Positions 48,101-56,857 of a DNA stretch of 64,000 bases are shown in pieces. The DNA lies in the NCBI RefSeq assembly GCF_013402915.1, contig NC_050720.1:1240001-1304000 (forward strand), written 5' to 3'. This DNA is from Zygotorulaspora mrakii (Eukaryota; Ascomycota; Saccharomycetes; Saccharomycetales; Saccharomycetaceae). The position numbers were made by a program, and so were the translations under genes. Position 1 is the stretch's first letter. Each line of letters opens with the position of its first letter. The notes under the pieces are model-generated. The model searched no databases. It saw nothing but the letters and a program-made list of their open reading frames with translations, and was not told where the DNA came from.

Positions 48101-49035
48101 TTTTCAATCTTGTGGTTTAGGTCGACCACATGCGCCCAATTTCTCTTCTCCAGATTTTTTTTCGTATTTACAATATTTCTTGCGAAGTCTACCCCCATTG
48201 GTAAAAGATCATCAATCTCGGTAGATTCTGAGTTCTCATTGGCTTCTTTGAGAATAGCTTCTGCTGTGTTGAACTCCATCTCATCATCGATCTTTTCTTT
48301 TTTTTCTTGAATTTCTCTTTCAATATCTACTTCGTTATCCAAATCATTTAAAGTTTCGATATCTTTGATTGAGCTTTCATTTGCTGGGTATTTCACAGAT
48401 TGTGGGATGATACCTCGCACGAAGCCCTTTGGTATATCAAACAAGCCGTGTTCATCCTTGTGCAGTAACTTTGCGGTCACTCCCGAAGTAGAGATTCCAT
48501 CCTCTGGGACATTGAGCGCGTTCATCGGTATACCACCTGGGGTGAATGGTAATTGAGAAGTAGACCCTTTGATAATGTTGCCATGTGTATTAATGCTTCT
48601 ATTCAGGGATAAAGAATTAGAAGCGTTAGCGGTTTCTAATTCCTTTAAGTTCGTTTTTTCTTCATAGCTAACAATACGACAATCAAGCCCTTTCCTCTTA
48701 AGATAGTAAGCAGTTTTGTTTATTGGTTTTGGAATCTGCAGAAAGTCCTTGTAATCGTAGTTACCGGGAAAATCAATTTGACCTTCAGCACCATGGTTTT
48801 CCAGGAAATCCATTTCGGGAACCTGCTGCACAACATCTAGTAAATTCCACGGTATCACATTGCTGGGTTTCAGGAACCTGTTCTCAATGGTTTCATTTGT
48901 GCTCTCAGCATTTGAAAATCCTAGATCAATCTTTGAAATTTTGTCTTCAAAAAGTTCCAATTCTTCATCGTTTGTAATATCCCGAAGACTTTGGTATAAT
49001 TCTTCAAGATGACGATTATCAATATCAGATGACAT
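45199..49035 (-). CDS. SKI2: Ski2, DExH RNA helicase of the Ski complex
   Basis: The helicase that feeds RNA to the cytoplasmic exosome with Ski3 and Ski8. 1278 residues (1287 in S. cerevisiae). An N-terminal arm to about 310 binds Ski3/Ski8. Helicase core: Walker A AAHTSAGKT, DEVH box VVFDEVHYVND, SAT motif LLSATVPN, and motif VI MAGRAGRRGLD. An arch insertion begins with a Gly/Arg-rich loop (RGGGATQRGGASRGRGGQRG). The C-terminal ratchet and helical domains end with KMSQAQESIKRDIVFAASLYL, the conserved tail. Orthologue YLR398C. Confidence 0.97.
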   Translation of the reverse strand: MSSDIDNRHLEELYQSLRDITNDEELELFEDKISKIDLGFSNAESTNETIENRFLKPSNVIPWNLLDVVQQVPEMDFLENHGAEGQIDFPGNYDYKDFLQIPKPINKTAYYLKRKGLDCRIVSYEEKTNLKELETANASNSLSLNRSINTHGNIIKGSTSQLPFTPGGIPMNALNVPEDGISTSGVTAKLLHKDEHGLFDIPKGFVRGIIPQSVKYPANESSIKDIETLNDLDNEVDIEREIQEKKEKIDDEMEFNTAEAILKEANENSESTEIDDLLPMGVDFARNIVNTKKNLEKRNWAHVVDLNHKIENFNELIPNPARTWPFELDTFQKEAVYHLEQGDSVFVAAHTSAGKTVVAEYAIAMSQRNMTKTIYTSPIKALSNQKFRDFRETFKDVGVGLITGDVQINPDANCLIMTTEILRSMLYRGADLIRDVEFVVFDEVHYVNDQDRGVVWEEVIIMLPQHVKFILLSATVPNTFEFANWIGRTKQKNIYVISTPKRPVPLEINIWAKNQLIPVINSNKEFLEANFKKHKEILAGKPAVTSSKDGKKGAKPGATRGGGATQRGGASRGRGGQRGSRGAGAVGSNKSQFYRRGGAGKKTWPDLINYLKAKELLPAVVFVFSKKRCEEYADWLEGINFCNGKERSSIHMFIENSVTRLKKDDRELPQILKIRSLLERGIAVHHGGLLPIVKELIEMLFAKGLIRVLFATETFAMGLNLPTRTVVFSEIQKHDGTGLRNLTPGEFTQMAGRAGRRGLDKTGTVIVMAYSDPLQPASFKEVTLGTPTKLESQFRLTYNMILNLLRIEALKVEEMIKYSFSENSKQTLLPEQEKKIAQLEKDLVSIEKNHADESNRDIDEFLEAAVRYRETTSCMMEEIAKTDAVFHVLKVGRLIGYRNEDDNLQLGFVFRSNMKESSVVVMCFTEPTALESGEPNHLPYIADLKKFTLQNFKKFKIMEYCMVKVPLTSVELVTAYTLRISFTDIMKKDEEALKRFNEEIRILQKISQRLKESIAEKKGSLKVHQQVLERNNIKNKLSSLKATDSPDLANKFLPRYKAFMIRKEIDHTKHLMSDQNLNLLPDYEKRLGVLKEAGFIDQNHNVSLKGRVACEINSGYELVLTELILDNFLGDFEPEEIVALLSVFVYEGNTREDEPPIVTPRLAKGKERICEIYSQMLRVYENHQVPLTREEAEFLDKKRFALMNVVYEWARGLSFKEIMEISVEAEGTVVRVITWLDEICREVKTASVIIGNSNLHLKMSQAQESIKRDIVFAASLYL

Positions 49036-50019
49036 GGTTCGAGCTGTAATTCAATTCACAGAGAGAGCATTTTTCGTGATAAAGGTTGTAAATAAGAAGT
49101 TATCCGACAACTATTTATGAATTGCATTCAAAGTCAATATACGTATCTAACGACAGGTTAAGAAATAGTTTTCCTGTTATGCGACTATATTCTTTACATG
49201 AAGATCTGCCAAAATCACAAATATGCACAACTACTTTGGAAACCCTCACGACTTAGGGGCAGGCATACCTGTGTACTTGCTGGTATGGATTCGAATTTGA
49301 AGCAATATCTCTAAGGAGAAGCAAATGAGCGTTTTCAAACTGAAGAACCGAGTGCGCTGCTTTGCGATTGCCAATGCGATGCATTCAGCACCTTTTTCGA
49401 GTCCTAAAGAGTTACTTCACAGTGACCGTCGCAGCATGTCTCAATCGTGCAATTGGATTCAAAAACCAAAAATGACTATGTTGTTTTTGTTGAAGGCTAA
49501 CAAGGCACTTTTGTGTAACGTAAAATCGATTTTTACGTGTCTTGATTCAACTCTTCGATGCGTTTCCTCTTTCTTTTTCTCTTTGAACCATTTCATATCT
49601 TGTAAGTACACTCTTTTTGAGAATTTATCAATAAATGGAAACAATTCTTTCATATTAAGCAAAGTATGCATTGTTTATCCATTTTGTGTGCCTTGTACCG
49701 AAGAATGTAATTTGGCAGGAAGAAAGAGTAGCAGTCTGCCAAAATCTTTATCAGTTTTGATAAGTTGCAGCCCTCGAACGAACCCTAATGACGTTGCTCA
49801 TTTCGATTAACAATAACGCTTGATTGTAAAATACGTTACTTAATTTCTATATTGTTACAAAATAATGCTTGTCTATGTTCCCTCATTCCCAATAATTTAA
49901 TATTCCTTTTTTTTTTTTTATTCATTATGGTTGCTTTCTTTAGAATTCACTCAATGGCAATAATAACTCCTTTTTGTATTTATGTTCTTTTGATATGTCA
50001 TCAATAATTAATCATTAGT
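49036..50019. other. SKI2 upstream / BDF1 downstream interval, no supported gene
   Basis: 984 bases. A 161-codon plus-strand frame (49325-49810) and an opposing 70-codon frame (49459-49671) overlap, and neither resembles a known protein. The right end has a poly-T run (49908-49919) and AT-rich 3'-UTR-type sequence of BDF1. No RNA gene signals. Confidence 0.4.
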
Positions 50020-52119
50020 TTACTCTTCTTCACTTTCACTGCTGGCATCATCATCAGATGATGAAGAGAATCCATTGTTTGCTTGGTTTGCATTGAAACT
50101 TGAACCTAATGGTGAACCGTTTTGGCTTAACGGTGACGCGCCATCTAATAATGCAAGTTTATTTTTGATCTTTTCAATTTGTTTCTTTTGTTCCTCCTGG
50201 CTTAATGCCTTGGATCTTCTCTTTTTATGACCATTACTTAAACCATTTGTAGGCGACAGTGAATTCATTTCCTTACCACTCCTGCCATATGCGGAACTCC
50301 CATTCAGACCACTAACACCATTCGCGCTGGAAGACGAAGTATCGTATTCTCTGAAGAACGTATTGTACAGGGTCAACACGGTATTGTTATCTAAGGTATC
50401 CAAATCCAATTCAACCTCATCATCTTCGGCTAAATTAGGCATTGATTTTTTTATTATATTGATAACCTTTTCCAATTTGGATGTTGGCAAATCGTTTATC
50501 TTTTCCGTGATGATCTTTTTCATATCGTAAGTAACAACTGTTTTGAATCTTTTCTTACTTCTTTTGCCGTTGTGGGAGCTACCATTGATACTATTTGACG
50601 ACCTTTTCAACGACTTTCTACGGTTCTTCTTCGAACCGCGAGCCAGTCTTCTTTCCTTTCTAATTTTCTCTAGTTCTTGCTTCTTCAACTGCTGCAATTC
50701 AATCTTCATTCTGTCAAGTTGCTCTTCCAAATACTGAATTGCAGGGTTTGTGATGGAGGTCTCATCGATATCTGACTCATACTCATTAGACTCATACTCG
50801 TCAGAGTCGTACAGCATCCCATCACCGTTCATATCGTCATCTGTGTCTTCATAGTCATCAATAATCGGCCTATCGGCCCACTTCGACACGAAGATATCAT
50901 CTAGTCTATGACCCATCATGTTGACGATCGTGCCCTCCGGATTGAATTTGTAACAGTTATCGAATACAAGTCTCACATCGTGCTCGAACTCCTCCAGAGT
51001 TTTATATTTCCAGTTGTTCAGTTTTTTGGAGACACTGCCGAGATCCATGGGCTCCTTGACGTACTCGAAGTAAGTCGGGCAGTTCAACGCAACGGGATCG
51101 ACCGGCTCCAAAAACGGATAGTTGAATGACGCGTGTTTCTTATTCATCAGCTCTTTCAGCACGTTTGAACAGAACTTCATCGCCTGCTGCAGCTTTTTCG
51201 ACTTTGGCTTTGCCATTTCATGCGGATAGATATCCTTCGACTTGGGCGGGTGAATCTCCCTCTTGGGTCTGCCGTTGTGCGTCTGCGCTCTCCGTATGAC
51301 AACCGGCTGGTCCTCGTCTGTCGATTTGCGTCTTCTGGTCTGCTTGACCGGTGGCGCATCCTTCGCGGGCATGTTGAGCATGTGTTTTTCGAACGACGCC
51401 TGCACATTCCGCGCCATCTGCGAGATCGTCGCAGTGGGCCCGTTGAACTTGCAACAGTTCTCCACCATCAGGCTCAGATCCGCGGTGATCTGTTCCGGCG
51501 TCTCATATGCATTCACGTTCAATTTTCGCTCGATGGTCGACAGGTCCATCGGCCGCGTTATGTGGTTGAAGTAGAAAGGTATATTCAGCGCCTGCGGGTC
51601 CACCGGCTTCAGGAACGGTCTCGCGTCCTTCAACCGTTTCAGCGCCTTGATCGTCATAGAGGCGTGCTTCTGCTGGTGCTTGGGCAGCGGGTTTTCGGGC
51701 AGCTTCGACATGTCCGGCTCAGGCGGCGGAGTGGGAGCTGGCACCATGCCTGCGTTGGTCACATGTCCGGCAACGTGCCCTGGAACACCGTCCCCGGACG
51801 CCGCTTCCTTGTCGTCTGGCGCGTGCCCGTTTTCCTGGGCCTCTTCGTGCTTTGGTTGCATCTCGATGGGGCTGCTGGTGGCCGGCGTCTCCAGCCCATT
51901 GCTAGTCTCGCTGGGCGTCAGCTTTGCGCCCTCGCCTTCACCTCCAGCCGCGTGCCCCGGCGTGCCATCCTCACCGCCGTGCAGTCTCTTGCCGCCGACC
52001 TCGCCAGCGCCTGCCACAGCGCCACCTGCCTCGCTGCCAGCTACCGTCGCCATCGGCATCGCCAGCACTGGGGAGACCCCCGTTACCCCGTTTTGATGAG
52101 AACTCACCTCCGTTGTCAT
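50020..52119 (-). CDS. BDF1: Bdf1/Bdf2-type BET double-bromodomain protein
   Basis: A BET protein that reads acetylated histone H4, works with TFIID and is part of SWR1 (as is Swc7 in this window). 699 residues from the ATG at 52119 (MTTEVSSHQNG). The frame is open 39 codons further but the extra sequence is AT-rich leader-like. A Gly/Ala/Pro-rich, GC-rich N-terminus is followed by bromodomain 1 (FLKPVDPQALNIPFYFNHITRPMDL), bromodomain 2 (FLEPVDPVALNCPTYFEYVKEPMDL), a coiled segment and the ET domain (MKKIITEKINDLPTSKLEKVINIIKKSMPN). It has a Ser/acid tail. Represents the single ancestor of S. cerevisiae BDF1 (YLR399C) and BDF2 (YDL070W). Confidence 0.96.
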   Translation of the reverse strand: MTTEVSSHQNGVTGVSPVLAMPMATVAGSEAGGAVAGAGEVGGKRLHGGEDGTPGHAAGGEGEGAKLTPSETSNGLETPATSSPIEMQPKHEEAQENGHAPDDKEAASGDGVPGHVAGHVTNAGMVPAPTPPPEPDMSKLPENPLPKHQQKHASMTIKALKRLKDARPFLKPVDPQALNIPFYFNHITRPMDLSTIERKLNVNAYETPEQITADLSLMVENCCKFNGPTATISQMARNVQASFEKHMLNMPAKDAPPVKQTRRRKSTDEDQPVVIRRAQTHNGRPKREIHPPKSKDIYPHEMAKPKSKKLQQAMKFCSNVLKELMNKKHASFNYPFLEPVDPVALNCPTYFEYVKEPMDLGSVSKKLNNWKYKTLEEFEHDVRLVFDNCYKFNPEGTIVNMMGHRLDDIFVSKWADRPIIDDYEDTDDDMNGDGMLYDSDEYESNEYESDIDETSITNPAIQYLEEQLDRMKIELQQLKKQELEKIRKERRLARGSKKNRRKSLKRSSNSINGSSHNGKRSKKRFKTVVTYDMKKIITEKINDLPTSKLEKVINIIKKSMPNLAEDDEVELDLDTLDNNTVLTLYNTFFREYDTSSSSANGVSGLNGSSAYGRSGKEMNSLSPTNGLSNGHKKRRSKALSQEEQKKQIEKIKNKLALLDGASPLSQNGSPLGSSFNANQANNGFSSSSDDDASSESEEE

Positions 52120-52430
52120 TACGTACGCTGTGATTAATCCAGACACCAGAGGAGAAGAAATGTCAAAAATACGACTAAAAACAAAAATAAATGCAGGAAA
52201 AAAATTCTTTTCCGGCTTTGTACGTTTATTCCACAAAATTAAATTAACCTCTGTTCTTTAAATACTTTGCGACGATAAACCAGCGATCTGTTTTTCTTAA
52301 TTTTTTCTGTTTTTTGAATCGCTTTTTTTAACGCGCCTCGCGAGCTGTCGCGTCGTTCTGCGCGCGTTTCTCTGAGAATTCTTGCGAGTTTCAAGCAAGC
52401 AAGAGCGCCATTGGACGACGCCAAAGCAAG

Positions 52431-52464
52431 GCCACCGCACAGCGCAGCTGCGCTGTGCGGTGGC
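52431..52464. repeat. 34-bp perfect palindrome
   Basis: Arms of 17 bases (GCCACCGCACAGCGCAG and its exact reverse complement) meet without a spacer at 52447/52448. It could form a cruciform in DNA or a strong hairpin in the BDF1 leader RNA, being ~310 bases upstream of the BDF1 ATG. Confidence 0.97.
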
Positions 52465-52500
52465 AAAAAATACACCACTGGAAAAGCCAGAGCAGCCCAC

Positions 52501-52520
52501 AGCACAGCACAGCACAGCAC
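52501..52520. repeat. AGCAC microsatellite, four units
   Basis: Four tandem AGCAC units, about 40 bases from the palindrome, with related AGCA/GCAC sequence on both sides. Confidence 0.85.
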
Positions 52521-52883
52521 AGGCACCGGCACAGGCTGAAGACACTCTCGACACACGGGAGAAACAGCACACGAATAGGGGCGGCCAGCACCAGAGCTAT
52601 TTGCCGCTAACGCTCCTGGTCTCCGCACCTTCGTCCGCTGTGCTCGGTGGCAAATCACCGTGCACGGCGCGAAGCTCCCAGAACGGATGCACGACATCTC
52701 GTGGTGCACGGGCCGCCCCATACGGCATGCAGCTATTGCTCCGGTGTGTCGGTCAATAAGGTTTTCTCGGGCTGTTCCGTCTTGGCTCCTTCGACGCAGC
52801 GGATGCGCAACGGTACGCAGCAGGCGATACCCTTCCGTGACGCTTTCGTCGGAGACGAGGGGAGGGGCGAGACAGAAGCAAAC

Positions 52884-52906
52884 CGGGGCGGGGGTCACCC
52901 GCCCCG
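52884..52906. repeat. GC-rich inverted repeat, 9-bp arms
   Basis: CGGGGCGGG and CCCGCCCCG flank a 5-base spacer GGTCA. It lies within the GC island and could fold as a stable hairpin. Confidence 0.9.
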
Positions 52907-53413
52907 ACACATGGACGACGGCCACGTTATAACACGCTTCGGCGACCCGCTAGACTTCGGCTGCTGTGGTTATCAGCGCTCGCAGGCGTGGCGGCGATAC
53001 GGGCACGCGGGTCGACTGTGCTCCCGTGCTCCCGTGCTGGGCCCGAAATCCCTTGATGTGTGCAACGCGTAAACGCTCGACAGCACGCTTCGCGTGTGCG
53101 GCGGCAACGCGTGGACCTGAAACGTGTAAAAATAGTAGCAGACGGGCGAGCGCCCATACACCCTGCGCGGTGTGACCGCGCCCGTGCACCGCGTATGTAG
53201 AGCACGGCACAAACAGTCACATCTTCCGATGTGCCCGTTTGTTGCTTTCGCTGGGGAAAGCATCGATTTAAGGGAACTTGGCCAACTCACAGGAGCCCGG
53301 GTGTCACGAAGGCGTTCATTTAAAAGCATCTAGGGCAAGCGTGAGGGGAGATACCAGCCCGCAGGACACCAAATCTGACAATCTAGAGCACGAATAAACA
53401 TCAACACGGATCC

Positions 53414-53974
53414 ATGTCGCTGTACTACACTCTAGTGTTCATCTTTTTATGCATTGAGGTCGTTATCTTCTCCATCCTGGCGTTGCCGATCCCCACAAAG
53501 TTCCGCAGACCACTGACGCTATGCTTGCTGAAACCATTCCAACTGGAAGTGGTTCAAATTACGATAAAATGCATCCTTGGTTTCATACTGCTGCTCTTTG
53601 CTGATACCATTAATAAGGTGTACAGCATCGAGACGGAGCTCAACGCGGCGTCGAACGCCAACATCAAGGGCGGCGGGATATACTCGCAAGACAGGATCGA
53701 GGTTCTATCGAGAAAGTTTTTCGCACAGCGTAACATGTATCTGACCGGCATGACGCTGTTCCTGACGTTTACGGTCGTGAGGACGTTCAGTCTGGTGCAA
53801 GAACTGCTGGAGCTGAAGGACAAGTACCGTAAAGAAAATCCTGAGATCGATACCGCCAAGCTGGAATCAGAAGACTCCAGCGAGAAGGACAAGCTTTTGA
53901 AGAAAATTGAGGACAACGAAAAAGAGATTTCCAGGTTGACGGAAAAAGCTAAGCTTTTGGAAAGCGAGATGTAA
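53414..53974 (+). CDS. YET3: Yet3, BAP31-family ER membrane protein
   Basis: ER protein of the BAP31 family, in S. cerevisiae forming a complex with Yet1 and linked to inositol gene control through Scs2. 186 residues (about 203 in S. cerevisiae). Three hydrophobic segments in the first ~130 residues (YTLVFIFLCIEVVIFSILALPIP; ITIKCILGFILLLFADTI; YLTGMTLFLTFTVVRTF) are followed by a coiled coil, as in BAP31. The end is ESEM: no KKxx ER-return signal is present. Convergent with DUS3. Orthologue YDL072C. Confidence 0.92.
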   Translation: MSLYYTLVFIFLCIEVVIFSILALPIPTKFRRPLTLCLLKPFQLEVVQITIKCILGFILLLFADTINKVYSIETELNAASNANIKGGGIYSQDRIEVLSRKFFAQRNMYLTGMTLFLTFTVVRTFSLVQELLELKDKYRKENPEIDTAKLESEDSSEKDKLLKKIEDNEKEISRLTEKAKLLESEM

Positions 53975-54045
53975 TACGGGCTCCGTCAGCGCATTTATAT
54001 ACACATATATATTGTCAAATATATGAATATTCCATTTTCATTTGA

Positions 54046-56019
54046 TTAGTGTACAAACGAGTTGCTCTTGTGTTTGGGCGTGAATACGAAGTTCTCGTCC
54101 GTCTTGCCGAAAAACATTTCACTCAACTTGATCCAGTCATCAACTTGGGAGCTTCCCAACAAGGACTCGAGTTCGTTTCTGCCCCTCCAATTCGGTGCTC
54201 TCTCGTTTATCTGCACGGGAACCCTTTCGAGAATGCCAACTGGTAAGTAACGATGGAAAAAAGACATAAACTCGCAGAAAAATCTACGACACTGCGATAT
54301 ACCATATTCGTCCGTGCCCCAGTGTTCCATGGCAAACTGCGAATAATCTTTCAAAATTTCTAATCTTTCTTGACTTGTCTTGTCTATATGTTGCATTGCG
54401 TCAATCTCTTCAAATATCCAGGGTTTGATTAGCGCTCCGCGAGCAACCATGATGCTGTCGATGTTTTCATTTGCATCCAAATATCTGTGCCAATCTTCAT
54501 AGTTGTTGACATCACCATTCCCAACAAACTGAATTTTTGGTCTGTCGAAATCCAGTTCCTGTTCGACACTCCTCAAGTGATCAGCCATTTTTGAAACATA
54601 ATCCCAATCTGCTTGTTTAGTGTATCTTTGTTGTCTTGATCTTCCATGTAAAGTTATCGCTGCGACGTCGGTTTCATTGACCAATCTTTTGATCAGAGTT
54701 TCGGCGACCGGATGGTCAATTCTAGTGCCCGTACGTATCTTCACTGTTACCGGTATATCTCCCGAGACATAACTCATCGCATTGAGACAGCGTATCATCC
54801 TTGCTGGATTATCTAAGAGTGCGCTTCCCGAACCTTGTCTATAGAGGAGATCAATTGGGCATCCCGAATTCAAATTTATCTCGCTTATATGACCATCCGT
54901 GTTACCGGCTAATGCTTCGGCAGCTTTTGCAGCTTGCCAAGGTTTGGAACATGCAATCTGAACACCGAACCCAGGATATTCACTACAATGAGCTTTTGGT
55001 AAGGCCCATTCAGAATTTGTTCCACTGATCAACGGTACTGACAATGCCATTTCTGAGTAAGTTATATCGGCGCCAAGTTTTTTCATCAATCTACGATATG
55101 GCAAGTTGCCTACAGTGGTGAGAGGTGAGAGTATTTTCTTCCTGCGATAATCTAATTTTTTCTTTTCCTGGCTAAAGTAACGGGTGTCCTTATACTTCAA
55201 ATAAACCTCTTTTTGGCGAATTCTGCGATCTTCTAATTCTTTCTCCCTTTGAATCACTTGTGGGGCTTTTCTCTTCGGATCTTGTTTCTCATCCTCACCT
55301 TTTTGCTTTTCAGCACTCTCCTCTTTTGCATCTTTGGGCATATCATCTCTGAATTCCTGCTGAATTGCATCAATAATCTCCAGTACAAAGTTACTGTCAC
55401 TGAAAGGGAATCTTTTCTTTATCAAATCCACTTTTTGTCTCCCGGTGATGTGATTTACTTCATGATTCGCCTCCCAAAGCTTTGTCTTCTCCTCTGGGTC
55501 CATCTGAAACAGTGACAGTTCCCCATTGTCGCCTCTGTTCAAATGTGATGATAAAAATCTGCACTTGAATCCCATTGGGCAACTTCCTAATCTCGAGTAA
55601 ACGGGGCAGCTTTTGAAAAACTCTGACTGGATCTCAGGCTTCTTTGTTGACAGATACAAAGAGATATCATGCACAAAACGGCAGCTATCCCCAAAACTGC
55701 ACACTTTGTCCGCACCTCCACCTTGAATATACTTGGGACACAAAGCATTGGCTTCTTTGGCCTGTCTTAGATCACGATTCTTGTTCTGTCCCTTGTTCTT
55801 CTTGCCCTTTTTGCCCTGAGGCTTCTTGTCATCTACAATGCGTTCCGATGAAGGTTCATCCTCCTCATATGCATGGACCAAAGAGTCCGTATTGTTCAAA
55901 ACAATAAACTCAGGCTTCAGCTGAGCTATACCCTTGGTGGATGACGAATTAAATCTCTTAACACTATCGCCGCCATTGACATTTTCGTCCAAGTCAACAG
56001 ATCTCTTAGCTGCTGTCAT
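54046..56019 (-). CDS. DUS3: Dus3, tRNA dihydrouridine synthase
   Basis: FMN enzyme that reduces U47 of cytoplasmic tRNAs. 657 residues (668 in S. cerevisiae). The N-terminal third has two CCCH zinc fingers ([46 protein letters not shown]). The catalytic barrel follows, with [21 protein letters not shown] carrying the active-site Cys, then [21 protein letters not shown] and [12 protein letters not shown] (FMN phosphate region). Its promoter has an exact PAC and an RRPE element. Orthologue YLR401C. Confidence 0.96.
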   Translation of the reverse strand: MTAAKRSVDLDENVNGGDSVKRFNSSSTKGIAQLKPEFIVLNNTDSLVHAYEEDEPSSERIVDDKKPQGKKGKKNKGQNKNRDLRQAKEANALCPKYIQGGGADKVCSFGDSCRFVHDISLYLSTKKPEIQSEFFKSCPVYSRLGSCPMGFKCRFLSSHLNRGDNGELSLFQMDPEEKTKLWEANHEVNHITGRQKVDLIKKRFPFSDSNFVLEIIDAIQQEFRDDMPKDAKEESAEKQKGEDEKQDPKRKAPQVIQREKELEDRRIRQKEVYLKYKDTRYFSQEKKKLDYRRKKILSPLTTVGNLPYRRLMKKLGADITYSEMALSVPLISGTNSEWALPKAHCSEYPGFGVQIACSKPWQAAKAAEALAGNTDGHISEINLNSGCPIDLLYRQGSGSALLDNPARMIRCLNAMSYVSGDIPVTVKIRTGTRIDHPVAETLIKRLVNETDVAAITLHGRSRQQRYTKQADWDYVSKMADHLRSVEQELDFDRPKIQFVGNGDVNNYEDWHRYLDANENIDSIMVARGALIKPWIFEEIDAMQHIDKTSQERLEILKDYSQFAMEHWGTDEYGISQCRRFFCEFMSFFHRYLPVGILERVPVQINERAPNWRGRNELESLLGSSQVDDWIKLSEMFFGKTDENFVFTPKHKSNSFVH

Positions 56020-56857
56020 ACCTATATCTACTTTCTTTCTTTTCCTGAGGATTAGATATGAAGCTCATCGCTGTTTTTTCGATTGAAATTTTTCATGTAT
56101 TGATCCGAAATTCAGTATTCACTGTTGAAACATAAACTCGAAGTACTATCGCTGCCGTCTAGAGGGAGTTCGTCAGCTGCACTATCGTCTCATTGCATCT
56201 ACGTCCTATCGCTGTCACCATCGTGTTTACCAAACAATGCGAGTCCAATGCAGCAAGTCCAATGCAGCAAGACCCATGCAGCCACTTCAAGAGATACTAC
56301 ACGACCCAAAAGGCTATCAACAAGAGTAATAACGGATCAGATAACGGAAGAGCGGAGTCTGAACTATGGTTACATGTAGTTTCTTGATAACTCATGCATG
56401 CCACGGAGGGCTCAGTAACTAGCCATCGATATCGAAAGTCTAGCGTCACATATATATATATCTATCTGTACGCATACATTTTTCAATCTTGTGACTCGTT
56501 CTTGTTTCTTGTCATGTCCGTTTATGCTTGTAATCGCGCAGGGCTAACAGAGATCGACCTCAAGGGCGCCAAGTGTTGACTTGGGCTGTATATTGCACTT
56601 TCCGAGTCAATAGACTATACATATCCTATAAGGTGAAGGTCACTTGATTTCAATTGAATTTAATTCCACGTTGACAAGTTTCACCATTTGTTTTCCCACC
56701 CATACGGCATTTGCAGACTCCTGCCCGATTGAGATAATCAGACAAGAACGAACAACGAGAGGAAGAACAAGCAAAATAGGAAGAACAAGAGCAGCATAGC
56801 TTCGGAACAAAGTAGTATTGGACAAGAGTGCACATAGATCAGTGATATTTGGGCAGG
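56020..56857. promoter_or_regulatory. DUS3/SFP1 divergent region with PAC and RRPE
   Basis: CTCATCGC (reverse PAC) at 56064-56071 and TGAAATTTTTCA (RRPE) at 56084-56095 lie 45-75 bases before the DUS3 ATG: a ribosome-biogenesis type promoter. The remaining ~750 bases lead to SFP1 and contain a 14-base tandem repeat (56242-56283), a TA-repeat (56451-56461) and many upstream ATGs. No other gene is supported. Confidence 0.65.
56242..56283. repeat. 14-bp tandem repeat, three units, upstream of SFP1
   Basis: AGTCCAATGCAGCA occurs at 56242-56255 and 56256-56269 exactly, and with three differences at 56270-56283. It contains an ATG in each unit and lies ~600 bases before the SFP1 start. Confidence 0.85.

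Larger units (their letters stand above)
52120..53413. other. GC-rich island between BDF1 and YET3
   Basis: A 1.3-kb gap with base composition unlike the rest of the window: sampled 60-base lines give about 57-72% G+C. It contains a 34-base perfect palindrome (52431-52464), AGCAC repeats (52501-52520), a 9-base-arm GC hairpin (52884-52906) and two ACGCGT motifs (53065-53070, 53107-53112). Several long open frames here are a by-product of GC richness. The island continues into the BDF1 N-terminal coding region. Confidence 0.8.

Noticed and set aside
49284..49298. tRNA B-box-like GGATTCGAATT
   Set aside because: It departs from GGTTCGANTCC at two positions on the reading strand, and no A box or cloverleaf arms are present at the right spacing.
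49325..49810. 161-codon plus-strand ORF and the opposing 70-codon ORF (49459-49671) between SKI2 and BDF1
   Set aside because: Neither resembles a known protein. The plus frame has the Ser/Leu/Phe/Cys bias of an antisense shadow, and the minus frame is short with no domain. Without expression or conservation I do not call either.
51220..52137. 305-codon ORF antisense to BDF1 and a 149-codon ORF in another frame
   Set aside because: Arg/Leu-rich shadow of the GC-rich BDF1 N-terminus; the bromodomain frame on the other strand is clearly the gene.
52239..52925. 228-codon minus-strand ORF in the BDF1 upstream region, and several overlapping frames at 52297-53329
   Set aside because: It lies wholly in the GC-rich island where stop codons are rare, spans the 34-bp palindrome, has Cys/Ala/Arg-rich random composition and overlaps other open frames on both strands.
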